A DNA stretch of 64,000 nucleotides from Apis mellifera. Lineage: Eukaryota > Arthropoda > Insecta > Hymenoptera > Apidae. The stretch spans positions 915,001-979,000 of the forward strand of contig NC_037641.1 of assembly GCF_003254395.2 (NCBI RefSeq). Reading direction: 5' to 3'. Positions 1 through 10,668 of the stretch are shown piece after piece; position 1 is the first letter of the stretch, and every line of letters begins with the position of its first letter. The translations under genes were made by a program, and so were the position numbers. The notes under the pieces are model-generated. The model ran no database searches, was not told the DNA's origin, and saw only the letters and a list, made by a program, of their open reading frames with translations.

Positions 1-1983
1 ATATTATAATTGATAGAAAAAAATAATCTAATTCCTATGATATTAATTCTGTTACCGGCAAAAAAATGAGAACCATTTTTCAATGTTAAATAACATTTTC
101 TTTCTCATATGTATTATCATAAAGTTTAAGTAGAGGCATGTCATACACGAAAAAAATAACGAAATTAACAAAATGTGGTTATAATCATGCATATATAATT
201 TTCACAGATTTTTCATAGCGTATCTAAATATACAAGTCTACTATGATGTTATTTGTGTGCAAAATTTTTAGGCTCTCGAAATATGACATTGTGTTATGCA
301 AATTTCCAAAGACTTGAATCGTTGAATCATTTATTATATATCCATCAATTATTATTTATTTATTTATCCACAAATTATTTATCCATTAAAATATTGCGAC
401 ATGATCATTTTTGAATTTATACCTGAGAAATAACTACATTACATGTGTATTTTTTATTATCTTATGTGAATAAAATAAAATTTTTTTTAAAAGTATTTAA
501 TTTATATAATGAAAAAATATTATTATTATAATATAAAAATATAATAATTAGAAATATTATAATTATAATTAAAAAATAAGATAATTTTAAGAACGTATAA
601 AAAATTTTGAAAAATTTTATCAAAATCATTTTTTATAAAAATTATGTATATATGTATCTATTTTATTACATGATAAATTAATTTTTCTTAAATTGTGTTT
701 CTTGTTATTGTGAAGATTAGTGAAAATTCAATCTTGTTATATACATACTGTAAGTGACAGTTTTAATTTTCGAGATTTTATATTATAGATTTTATTATAA
801 ATATAACAAACTGATCGCATCGATTCGAAAATTAAATTCACACAACATCAATATTGAATAATTCACAATTCCAAAGAATTACGATGCTTCAAAATAACAT
901 AGGAAATTATAATCTTCTTATTGCAATAAGAAATATTTTTAAATATGTGCTACAAAGTTTTTCATAATTTTTTAATTAATAATTATTAATAAATATATAA
1001 TTGCGCTAATAACAATAATTTTTGAAGAGGAAAGTTTTGTAAAAAAAAAAAAAGAGAAAGAAAATTAATGATTAAATAATAATAATCATCATTAATAACG
1101 GGGCAATAAATTAATCGATAAAATACAAAGATTTTGTTTTTTCAAATGATTTATTAAAACGATATAATTAGAATGATAAAAACATTGTTTATTCCCATGC
1201 ATGCATTTAATTTGTTAATTTAGAATAAAACGACATTCATGAAATACAAAGTGCATCACTTTATCGACGAAAAGGGATTAAAGCCAGAATAAATTCTATA
1301 TTCAATGTTAAATTACTATTTTAACTTCCAATGATGGAATAATTAGAACAATAATTTAACTGCGCTTTCATTTTGAATTCTCTATTCTCTTATTAATATT
1401 TTATGTTAATATCATAAAAAAAGAGATACATTAGGAAATTAATCGAGAATTAAATTCAAAATTAATTCAAAAATTAAATGTTTTGAAAGAAAAATAATAA
1501 AAATAAAATTATTAATTTAATTTAATTCAAAATAATCTAAATAACGTATGTTTGTATTTTAATTTTAGAAAAATTAAGATTAATTGCTAGCATTTATATA
1601 CTAAAATGTTATATTGAAATTTTATAATATTAATTTTAATTTTAAAATATTACTGACATTATATGTAGAGTATTCCAAAACTATAGAAACATAAATGAAA
1701 ACGTCTATGGTAATTTCAAATAATTTTTTTTGCAAAACTTTTGTTATAATCTTGTTAAACAATTAATAAAAAATTCGGAGCCATTCATAGCACGTAGATT
1801 AGTCAAATCTTAACAATAATGTATAATGTTGTAATAAATAATGTTAAATACATATCATCAGCCAAACACAAATAAATCAAAACAATATAAAAAAAAATGA
1901 AAAAATCTGTTAATTATTTATATATTTATCTATTAATATTTATATTTATTACTATTATATTATTTTAATTTAATAAGATATAT
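1..1983. other. AT-rich stretch without recognisable gene
   Basis: Very AT-rich sequence with stops in all frames, short A and T runs and scattered AATTA words. I see no coding potential, RNA gene or ordered repeat. It leads into the GC-richer repeat island that starts near 1984. Confidence 0.7.
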
Positions 1984-2585
1984 TGTTAAAGACAGAGCTT
2001 GAAGCGGGTAACCTGACCTGTTTTCAATAGTTCGAGTACTGTCAAGTTATAGTCGAGTCTGACAATAATTTATGAGCGAATATATACTCGTTTTCCAGTT
2101 TTCTCTAATGTAAATAAAAACATCACAGAAACGAACAGCACTTCACGAGCTACATTTGCATGCCATGTGATCATATGAGCGAATGCGAAGGTCTTGACCT
2201 CCACGCGCTGCGACGTGACTCCGTGAGGATCATCTTCGAGGCTGCTCTTCAGCGCGACCATTGGTCTCTCCAACTCTTTTTCTATGTGCATTTTTTTCGA
2301 AAGACAAGGATTGAAGGAAAAACCAAGGGTTGCGATAGTTTTGTAATAGAGTTAATATAGAAATAGACGCGAAAACAAATAATAGCAAATATTCGATGAC
2401 GATATAGTGTACATCAAAATACAGTTCATTACAGTTCATTACAGTTAGCCGCAAAAAGTCAAAGTATCATCATTCGTTCATTCATAGCTCATAATATAAA
2501 AAATATATAGTCCTACCATAATAGGTAGTCTTTCGGACAATAATATCAGTTTAATTTCATTTGTGCAATATTCGAAGTCGTCACT
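1984..2585 (+). repeat. Complex dispersed repeat, copy A (unclassified)
   Basis: This GC-richer island is clearly homologous to the sequence at 24914-25485 in the same orientation and to 24037-24545 in the opposite one. Shared landmarks in order are a start near AGCTTGAAGCGG, the block ACAATAATTTATGAGCG, an octamer ATTTGCAT at 2154-2161, CGCGCTGCGACG, an ATTGG (reverse CCAAT) at 2260-2264, the ACAGTTAGCCG-like block, and an end near ATTTGTGCAATATTCGAAGTCG. A 73-codon minus-strand frame at 2070-2291 runs through the core. The matching frame is broken by stops or indels in the other two copies, so I do not call it a gene. It could be an old non-autonomous mobile element, a duplicated regulatory element or a non-coding RNA gene; sequence alone does not decide. 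The homology is very likely, the nature unknown. Confidence 0.85.
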
Positions 2586-2614
2586 AGTTTCGATTTTAAT
2601 ATAGTTTCGATATG

Positions 2615-2638
2615 TATATATATATATATATATTCTTT

Positions 2639-2678
<40 letters not shown>
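2615..2678. repeat. (TA)n microsatellite, two tracts
   Basis: Two nearly pure TA runs (2615-2632 and 2643-2678) are separated by TTCTTTTATG and followed by CACACA. They lie just beyond the end of repeat copy A. Minus-strand frames rich in Tyr and Ile here are translations of the microsatellite. Confidence 0.95.
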
Positions 2679-2684
<6 letters not shown>

Positions 2685-2689
2685 AAAGA

Positions 2690-5600
2690 ATCTTTTAAAT
2701 TAATATATATCAAATCTGTTTTTATTTTCAAAATAATAAATTTTTTTTAATATATATTTTGTTAATAGGAAATCATAAAGAATCTGTATATATACAAATA
2801 ATCATTGAAAATTTTCTTATAATTTGTGAATCTATCTCAATGTGATATATTAATAAAATGATGTTGTGTTATAGTCCTTATTATATTATAATTCAAAATA
2901 TTCTTTATTCAAATATTCAAAATACTTTTTACTCATTCTGACATTTTGACATTAAACTTCAGATTGATTTCATTTATTTATTAAATTCAAAATTTTCTTA
3001 TGTTTTTTGTAAAATAAAGATAAAATAATCCATTATTTAAATTATTTATTATCTTATTTGATATAGTTTATACTTAATTTATTATATTGTGAATCAGTTT
3101 TTAAAAAAAAATTTAAATTGAGAAGTTATCCTATAAAATATGATTCACTATATAGGAAAAGGAAAAAATGTAAACCACATATGTATTCTTTACTAAGAGG
3201 AAAGATGAAAGCTATTCTATGATATGAAGTTAATTATATTAAGTTAAATTGAGTTCAAATATTTAAAGAGTCATTTTTTTTTTGCAACGAATGCAAAACA
3301 TTATAAATATTAGCTATTGACTTTTATATATAAAATAGATTTTTAAATATATATTATTTCTTTTAACATTTAGAAATAAACATTCGATAATTCATTCGAT
3401 AATCTCAATTCATTATCACTAGATACTTAATTTCTTATCTTTCGTATAATTGATTTCTTCTGTTTATTTAGATATAAATTTTAATTGCTTAATATCTCTA
3501 TGCAACAAGCTAATGATTTATAGTGTCATATAGATTTATTAGTTTCCATTTAATCACCAAAATTAAATTACAAGGTTAGAATTAATATTATTATAAGATA
3601 AATGTGATATAAAACAATATCTGTAAGTGATTGAGTAATTTTTAAAATTCTTTTTGAACTATATATATCTCCGATTAATAATGTGCAATAATATATAATA
3701 TTATATCTTGCTGGCATTACGCCATAATAACCAGCCATCGATCGATATTAATATTCACTGTTATAATTGAACATTATAATATTGTATCAGTTTGCGTGCC
3801 GATTTTTAATATCAACTATTACTAAATAGCCAAATGCGAATTATCCATAATATCAGATAATTATTTGACCTAACAAATAAAGAGACACTGACTTCCATAT
3901 TCAGACAATTATCAAAAGCAAAAGAAGCAAGATTTTACTCGTTACTCTTTTTTAATTTGTATGAAAGCGATTTTTATATGATCTCTTTAATTTGGCGGTT
4001 TTATATTTCGAATTTAACCATTTTAATTAATATGAGCAAAACCATTCTTAGCTTTTATGAAATTATGATTTTTTTGTATAGCAAGAAAATCGTATCAAGA
4101 TTTTAATTACAACTTTTATCATTATCTTTCATTGAACTTAGTTTTCACTGATCTCGATTTCTCCTAGCACTGACCAAATAAAACTTGTTATAAATCGATA
4201 CCAATTAATAGTAATACTTATAATAAATTAATAATAACAACATACATTATATTAGTCATGTTCCTCTATTTCTAATAATCTTCCTGATAATTCTAATAAA
4301 TCAAATTGACAATTCTGAGAAATTTCGAAAAAAATATGTACATATTTTTTTTCATTTCATGAGCTTTTTCTTAATTTTATTTTTTCTTTGTTAATAACTT
4401 GCTACATTCAATGGTTAGAAGTAAATAAATGATAATTCAATTGAATTTAATTCTTCTTTGATTATATGGAATTCAAATAAAATATATACAATGTTTGATA
4501 ATAAATTTGATCTTATAGTACACAATTATAGAAAAATGAAAAAATAGTCATGCGTTTTATCTACAAAAAACAATTTTCTTATATGATTTAAAGCAATTAG
4601 CAGAATATACAAGCAGCCACGAATTACGTATTTAAAAACATATATATATATATATTTATATTTATATTTAAAATTCACGTGACAATAACATTGAACAGAT
4701 AAATTAATTAATATTGATAATAATTAAATAATAAATAATAATTAAAAACAATTAACATTAATTTTTTAGTTAGTCATTACATAACATTAGTTTTGATCTA
4801 ATTAATATTGCTTATTCATTTTTAACATTAGGTAATAGTAGCCAAATGACATGAATTAAGAAGCAAATGTTTTATAAAAAAATATCACATAAAAATATAG
4901 AGCATACGAGTTTCGATTTTGATTTAATATTATTCCTTAATCATTTTTAGAAGATTATCTTTGAAAATGAAGTTTTTATGTGTGAATTGAGTAGCTTTTG
5001 CATACTTATTTTATTTTTAAGTTACTTTAATGACTTACTATTATTGTTGCTTAAAGAATAATTTCATTTGTTTACCTGTAACAGAAAGAAAGATTAGGTT
5101 AATTTCAAAATTAATTTTAATATGCTTAATTTGAATATTATATTATTGATTTGAATTCTGATTTGCGTATTAATTCTTTAAAATATATTTCTTTATTTAA
5201 TTAGTATATTTAATTATTTAATAGCGTAATTGATTATATTTTTTAATAATAGAAGGAAGATTTACATTAAAATGAATGATATATTTTTTATAAACATATA
5301 ATAAATTTTATTATGATCTAATTTAACAATAAAATATTATGAAGTTTAATTTTAAAGAAATATGATTTTTTAATAAATTTTTTTTAAATATTTTTATTAT
5401 ATAATTGTAAAAAAAAAAGAATTTAAATGTTTTATTTTTATAATTGAGCAATCATAAATGTTCTAATGGAATTTAGAAATTTAAAAATTTTATTCATTAA
5501 GTTTACAAATTTTCTAATTGTTTTATAACATTTAACTATTTCAAATGGAAATAGATCTTTTTTCAATGTTTTCTATTTTTTACATTTTTAATTTATTCCA

Positions 5601-5915
5601 TCTTTGATTTTATTATAATATTTAAGTTATATAATTAATCAATCAAATTTCAAAATTTCATTCTTGTTTGTGAAGACTTTTATTTTTGAATGAATCAAAG
5701 GAGAGCATGATTCACTAAGTGCAAATTTTATAAATATTACAAAGTGTAAAATAAAACAAAACAAAAAAAATATCATTCAATATTGTATATTGAATATATT
5801 TTCGATTATTACATAATAAAAAATATTTTAAGCAAACTTCATAATTAAAAATATTTTTTAAAAAATAACTTTTATTTGATGATAGTATTCCTAACATTAA
5901 AATTTTGTTTATCGT
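2690..5915. other. AT-rich stretch, nothing recognised
   Basis: Long AT-rich background with stops in all frames. A slightly richer patch near 3715-3900 (around GCTGGCATTACGCC) is too short and isolated to call. There is a CACGTG E-box at 4676-4681 and a short TA run near 4640. No gene or RNA is supported. Confidence 0.65.
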
Positions 5916-5982
5916 CATATAAAATTTCATTTATCATCAAACAATGTTGTCCATCATAAAATTTCATTTATCATTAAACAAT
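5916..5982. repeat. Two-copy tandem duplication, about 37 bp unit
   Basis: The core ATAAAATTTCATTTATCAT followed by (C/T)AAACAAT occurs at about 5916-5945 and again at about 5952-5982 with only a few differences. It is a local tandem duplication in AT-rich DNA with no sign of function. Confidence 0.8.
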
Positions 5983-6529
5983 TTATATAAAAAAAATAAA
6001 GTAAAGAGAATGCACTATAAATTTGTTTCTATGTTTAATTTGAATAATTTTTTTATTTATTAATATTGTTTTTTTTTTATTAAAATATATAAAGATAGAA
6101 TGACATATATTTTAAATTTGAATTTTTTAATATTAAATATTAAATATTTCTCTTTACTCATCATTGTTAATGGTCAAATTTAAATACAGAATTAATGAAT
6201 CAAAGATATATAATAAAATTAAAATAATATATTATAATATAAAACTTATTTTTTTTATATTATAATATTTACAAAACATATAATAACAAAAATAGTTAAA
6301 ATAATTCATTATTTAAATTTTTTATTGTTTAAATTTCTTCTTTAATTTATTCTTTACTATTCTTATCCAAATTACTTAAATAGTCATAAATAAAGTCAAT
6401 CAAACGACATTTATGCCTAAGAAATTATAAAAAACGAAACTTTTATTCTTTTTTTTCTATGAAAAATTCTATGAAGAAAGAGTTCATTTTTCAACTCATC
6501 GATTGTTAACTATTACTGATTGATTGTAA

Positions 6530-6905
6530 GTCGAATCACCTGAAAATGTAAAAAGTATTCATACTGTCGGATTGGTTCGTTCTAAATTCAATCGTTCGAT
6601 GTGACAAAGGCGAACATGCATGTCGATCTCTATTCTGCTGGATTGACAGCGGAGCTCGTTCGTTTCACTATGGCGAAACAATAGTAGCACTCAATGAATC
6701 AGCGGCCCGTTGAAAAGCAGCGGTCCTCACGTTAACGTTAATACACAACGTGTTTATGCGTGTCGCATATCTGCATCACGTGCTTGCATTTGGTACATAG
6801 CTCTTCTAAGAGACGAGAGGCGAAATCATGATCTCTGAAATCCCAGCATTCCACACTCACTATATAGAATCCTTTCACGCGTTTCCTATGATATAGCGAT
6901 AACAA
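6530..6905. promoter_or_regulatory. GC/CpG-rich island, candidate regulatory element
   Basis: About 375 bp of much higher complexity than its flanks, with many CpGs. It holds an ATTGG (reverse CCAAT) near 6570, a perfect 10-bp palindrome TTAACGTTAA at 6732-6741, and a CACGTG E-box at 6777-6782 inside GCATCACGTGC. Stops occur in every frame, so an exon longer than a few tens of codons is unlikely. It could be an enhancer, an unrecognised non-coding exon or an old element remnant. The call rests on composition and motifs only. Confidence 0.4.
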
Positions 6906-8929
6906 TCATAATCTCAGCATGTTATGGTTAACACAGAAATTGATTATTTTATTTTGATAAATATTTAATTAATAAATGAGAAATTTGGATCTAGAAAATA
7001 GATTTGAATGAAATGATTCATTCAAATAATAATATAAAAAATATTATTAAACAATATGTATTTTACGAAAAAACTTACTTTTCAAAAAATGATTAAAATC
7101 AATTTTATTTAATTTAAATTAATTTAATAAAAATAAATTTATTATATAATTGATAAAATGATTATAAATTTAATAATTCTAAAATATGATTATAAAATGA
7201 TTATAATTTAATAAAATAAATTTATTAGATAATTTATGAAATGATTATAAATAATGAATAAATATTTAATAATTTGTAAGTTATATTATTTTTAATTAAT
7301 AAGAAAGTATTAGAAATATAATAGATAAATAAATAAATAAGTAAATAAAATTTAGAAGATCTTTTAAAAATAAAAATCTTATTTTTTTAAATATCGAATT
7401 ATAATAAAAAATAATATTAATTTCAATTTCTTTATTTTTTTAATTGAAGAATTATTGTGAACATTCTATATATAAAATTTTTAACATACAGAAGAATTTC
7501 ATTCTGCATAATTTTCTATAAATTAAGTAAATTGTCATCATTTCATCCTCTTATATTTCAATTAATATAGTTGCATCTGTTGCCATGAAATGAATAGTAC
7601 TGAGAATAATTAATTATCTTGAAAAGTTTAGTTATCGGCTACTAAATTCATTGGAGAATATTAACATTCATATTGACTGCCAACTAGCTTGTAAGCTAGG
7701 TTAGGTCGACTTTAAATTTATTGAAACTCTTGTACCAATTTTATGATTTTAAACTTGGACATCAAATGAAATCATATGAAATACTATTACATAGATTGTT
7801 TCTATGATACAAAATAGATTAGACACTAGAAGACAATCGATTAAATGACTATTTTTGTTTTTTCGAAAACGACAATTTTATAAATAAAAGTCAAACGATT
7901 AAAAAAAACGTCTTTTAGAGAAATTTCTTTGTAAAAATGAATTAATGAAGGTATTTAGGATATAATTTTAAAATATAATATCATTTTTATATTTAAGTTT
8001 TAGTCTTAACTTTTCTTAAGTGTATCATAGTGCATCATTTCAAGATATAACCAAATATCTTATCGTATATTTTGTATTTTCATATTATTTTTAATAATTG
8101 ATGATTTTAATAAATAATTTTCGAAAAATATTCTTAATATTCTAATATATATTTCATTTTTCTTGTTAAAAAATATTTACATATTTAAAATATAAATTTA
8201 AAATCTGAATTGCAATTTATATTTCAACATTCGAAGATGTTAGAATAATAGTTAATACAAAAATAAATTAATAAAGAATAGATATAAGAATTTATTGAAC
8301 ATGGAGATAAAATCACAAATTTTTGATCAAAAATCTTGAATCTAATCTAAAAAATAAAGACATATTTTTATATTTTTTTTATCTTTAGGATAATAGTATT
8401 ATATAAATTATAAAGATATAATACAATATATGATATAATTTTTTTATTATAATTCAAAATTTTATACGAACAAAAAGAAATTATAACAAAAAAAAGAATT
8501 ATCATATATGAATTATTTTATTATTTCGAATAATTCAATTTTCAGCTTTCAGTAATAGTATTTTAATTCAAACTTGAAAAAGATACGCAATCTTAAAACT
8601 AGTTAAGGCCATAATCTAAAATTTTTTATAATCATCTTTGCCAATCGGATGAATTTTATACAAAAATTCAAATATTGTAGATTATGATGTAATTTTGAAG
8701 CACAGAAATTCATAAATCATTTTTATAAACTTTTTATTCTATTTCAAGATTCGCATAACATTAATGGATCATTTTTGCTAACTGTTATTTTAATTGACGT
8801 GATTGTTAAATAATTAAATAAGAAAATCATTTTATGCAATTAAATTTACAAATATAATTGCGAAGTAAAAATAGTTGCCATTTTATCTCAATGAATGGAT
8901 TAAAATCTCAATGAATTAAAAATATTTTT
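6906..8929. other. AT-rich stretch with one short hairpin
   Basis: AT-rich background without coding signal. The only ordered feature is a small perfect inverted repeat at 7684-7699 (CTAGCTT, GT loop, AAGCTAG), followed by a short richer patch GGTTAGGTCGAC. Confidence 0.6.
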
Positions 8930-9204
8930 CAATTATCGTTGACCATAACGAATAACCTCTTAAATAAATTAAACTGTTATGAGTGCGAGATACTGAAGTA
9001 TCATCCGCATAAAATAAAATAGTCATCTGAAATAATCTGAAATAAACTTTCTAGGTTTTTAGATTTTAAGGTTTTAAATTCAATTATCGTTAATCTCTTG
9101 AGTAAATTAAACTGTTGTGAGTGCGAAATATTGAAGTATCATCCACGTAAAATAAAATAGTAGTAAAATAAAATTTGAAATAAACTTTTTATAAGGTTTT
9201 AAAC
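8930..9204. repeat. Tandem duplication, period about 151 bp
   Basis: A unit beginning CAATTATCGTT at 8930 is repeated from 9081. Both halves contain, in order, AAATTAAACTGTTRTGAGTG, the block GAAGTATCATCC, AAAATAAAATAG and AAATAAACTTT. The copies differ by substitutions and a roughly 20-bp indel near the start. The best-kept part is the stretch around GTGAGTGCG to ATCATCC, which is also the most GC-rich. It is a segmental tandem duplication of moderate age and shows no coding frame. Confidence 0.9.
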
Positions 9205-9302
9205 ATTTAATAAAAAAACTAAAAGTTTAAAAAAAAATAGTTATGGTGTATGTTTACTTGTTAACGAATGACATAAGATATAAGAAATATATGAAAATAT
9301 AC

Positions 9303-9307
<5 letters not shown>

Positions 9308-9359
<52 letters not shown>
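9308..9359. repeat. (TA)n microsatellite
   Basis: An uninterrupted TA/AT run of about 52 bp, flanked by ACATGTG and CGTAAG. A minus-strand 87-codon frame across it is an artefact of the run. Confidence 0.97.
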
Positions 9360-9360
<1 letters not shown>

Positions 9361-9544
9361 GTAAGAATATAACTCTTTATCCGTTAAATAGCGATAAAAT
9401 AAAGAAATGCGGATGACCAAATTCGACAAAATTCGGAAAAAATCAATCAATCTTGAAATAGTCACTATATAATGAAAATTTAATAAATAATATATTTCTC
9501 TCAAAAACTATCCAATTATTTCTATTTTTACAAAAAGAACATTA

Positions 9545-9584
9545 TATCAGATAATTAAAAAAAATTATTTTTAATTATCTGATA
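9545..9584. repeat. Perfect 17-bp inverted repeat with 6-nt loop
   Basis: TATCAGATAATTAAAAA at 9545-9561 is exactly reverse-complemented at 9568-9584, leaving the loop AAATTA. The arms carry the non-simple word TATCAGATAATT, so this is more than A/T run pairing. It could be a DNA hairpin, a tiny fold-back remnant or an AT-rich terminator-like structure. It is rather short for a typical animal pre-miRNA. Confidence 0.9.
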
Positions 9585-10194
9585 AAAAATATATAATAAA
9601 AGTTAATAAAATTTATGCTATTATATAAATAGCTACAAATAGATACAAAGATTTAAAAATAAGCATGTGTTGAATCATATTTAGAATTATACATTACTAT
9701 CTATACTTAATATGTTCAATTATAATAAAATAATAAATTCATGAAGTATTCATAGAAGGTGTCATAAGATTTGTGAATGCATTGTACATACTCCCAATTC
9801 TCTTCGTTTGATATCAACTTAAATTAATTTTTTATAGCTTAATATATAAAATTTAATCAACATTTTTGTATATCAACTTGTATTTATTTGGTTTTAACCA
9901 ACTTTAAGTATTCCATGAATACATTAACATTCAGTATATAAAATTGTTGTAAATCTAGACAATTATTTTCAGAATTAATAATAGAATTTCACAAAAAATT
10001 AAAAAAAATTTTAATTTTCTGAAATTTCAATTTTTATAAAATTATTGATATTTATCATTTTTAAGCAAAATAAGAATATGTTATTTATTTAACGAATAAA
10101 TAATCTTTTCACTTAATAAAAAGCTTTTACAAGACATATTATTATATCATTAATATAAAATAGAAATCAAAGTCTATAAAACTAAGATCATTCA

Positions 10195-10581
10195 TAGCGA
10201 ATTCTGAAAACTTTCCGATTACCAAGGATTATCCGAATGTCCCGTTTCAATTTTCTATCTTCGCGAAGCTTCTTTTCGCGTAAGTTTCACGACACGACTC
10301 TTCTTAATCCCTAAAAAGTTTTTGGTGAATCAGTATTCTCAACTGATCTTTCCCGATTTCTAAAATCGTCGTTCACCATTTCAAAATTTTCAAAATCCCT
10401 CGAAACTTCGACACGTCATCCTTTTCATTCGAAACCACGAATCTGTGACTAAGGACGAAGTTTTTATCCTAAAATCGATCTGTTCACTTCGCATATAAGT
10501 ATTTTTTTTTTTTTTTTGTGACCCTTCGGTCTTTTGAACGATTACTCAATGTCACAAGTATTCCCAGTGCGGAAGTGAATA
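10195..10581 (+). promoter_or_regulatory. Candidate proximal promoter/enhancer
   Basis: A GC- and CpG-richer island directly upstream of the TATA box at 10582. It includes the palindromic TTCGCGAA word followed by AAGCTTCTTTTCGCG, the paired AATCAGT/ACTGATC words near 10328-10350, and TCGTCGTTCACC. A run of T lies at about 10502-10518. All frames contain stops. Placement immediately 5' of a core-promoter-like arrangement suggests a plus-strand promoter region; this is inferred from position and composition only. Confidence 0.4.
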
Positions 10582-10590
10582 TATATAAAG
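10582..10590 (+). promoter_or_regulatory. TATA box of candidate promoter
   Basis: TATATAAAG preceded by GTGAA, a good TATA consensus. About 29 bp downstream is TCAAAA at 10609-10614, a partial initiator whose A at 10611 would be +1. In such AT-rich DNA a TATA word alone means little. The value lies in the combination with the initiator distance, the ATG and the GTAAGT donor. Confidence 0.4.
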
Positions 10591-10610
10591 GACAAATGCA
10601 TATGCTGGTC

Positions 10611-10662
10611 AAAATGTGTACTCGTTCCATTCTATCCAGTTATAATTTATGATCATGAATAA
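10611..10662 (+). CDS. Candidate first exon (ATG-AAT-AA, then GTAAGT)
   Basis: From the inferred start site at 10611 the leader runs to an ATG at 10655. The coding part is only ATG AAT AA (10655-10662) before a consensus donor GTAAGT at 10663-10668, so the third codon would be completed by the next exon. Tiny first coding exons ending inside the signal peptide are typical of insect cuticle-protein and other secreted-protein genes, so that class is plausible. No downstream exon with a hydrophobic signal peptide could be found by eye, and the gene identity is unknown. An upstream ATG at 10614 opens a short frame that ends soon. Chance co-occurrence of the elements cannot be excluded. Confidence 0.3.
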
Positions 10663-10668
10663 GTAAGT

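Noticed and set aside
9241..9504. 87-codon minus frame
   Set aside because: It runs through a (TA)n tract that cannot contain in-frame stops; the flanking residues show no domain.
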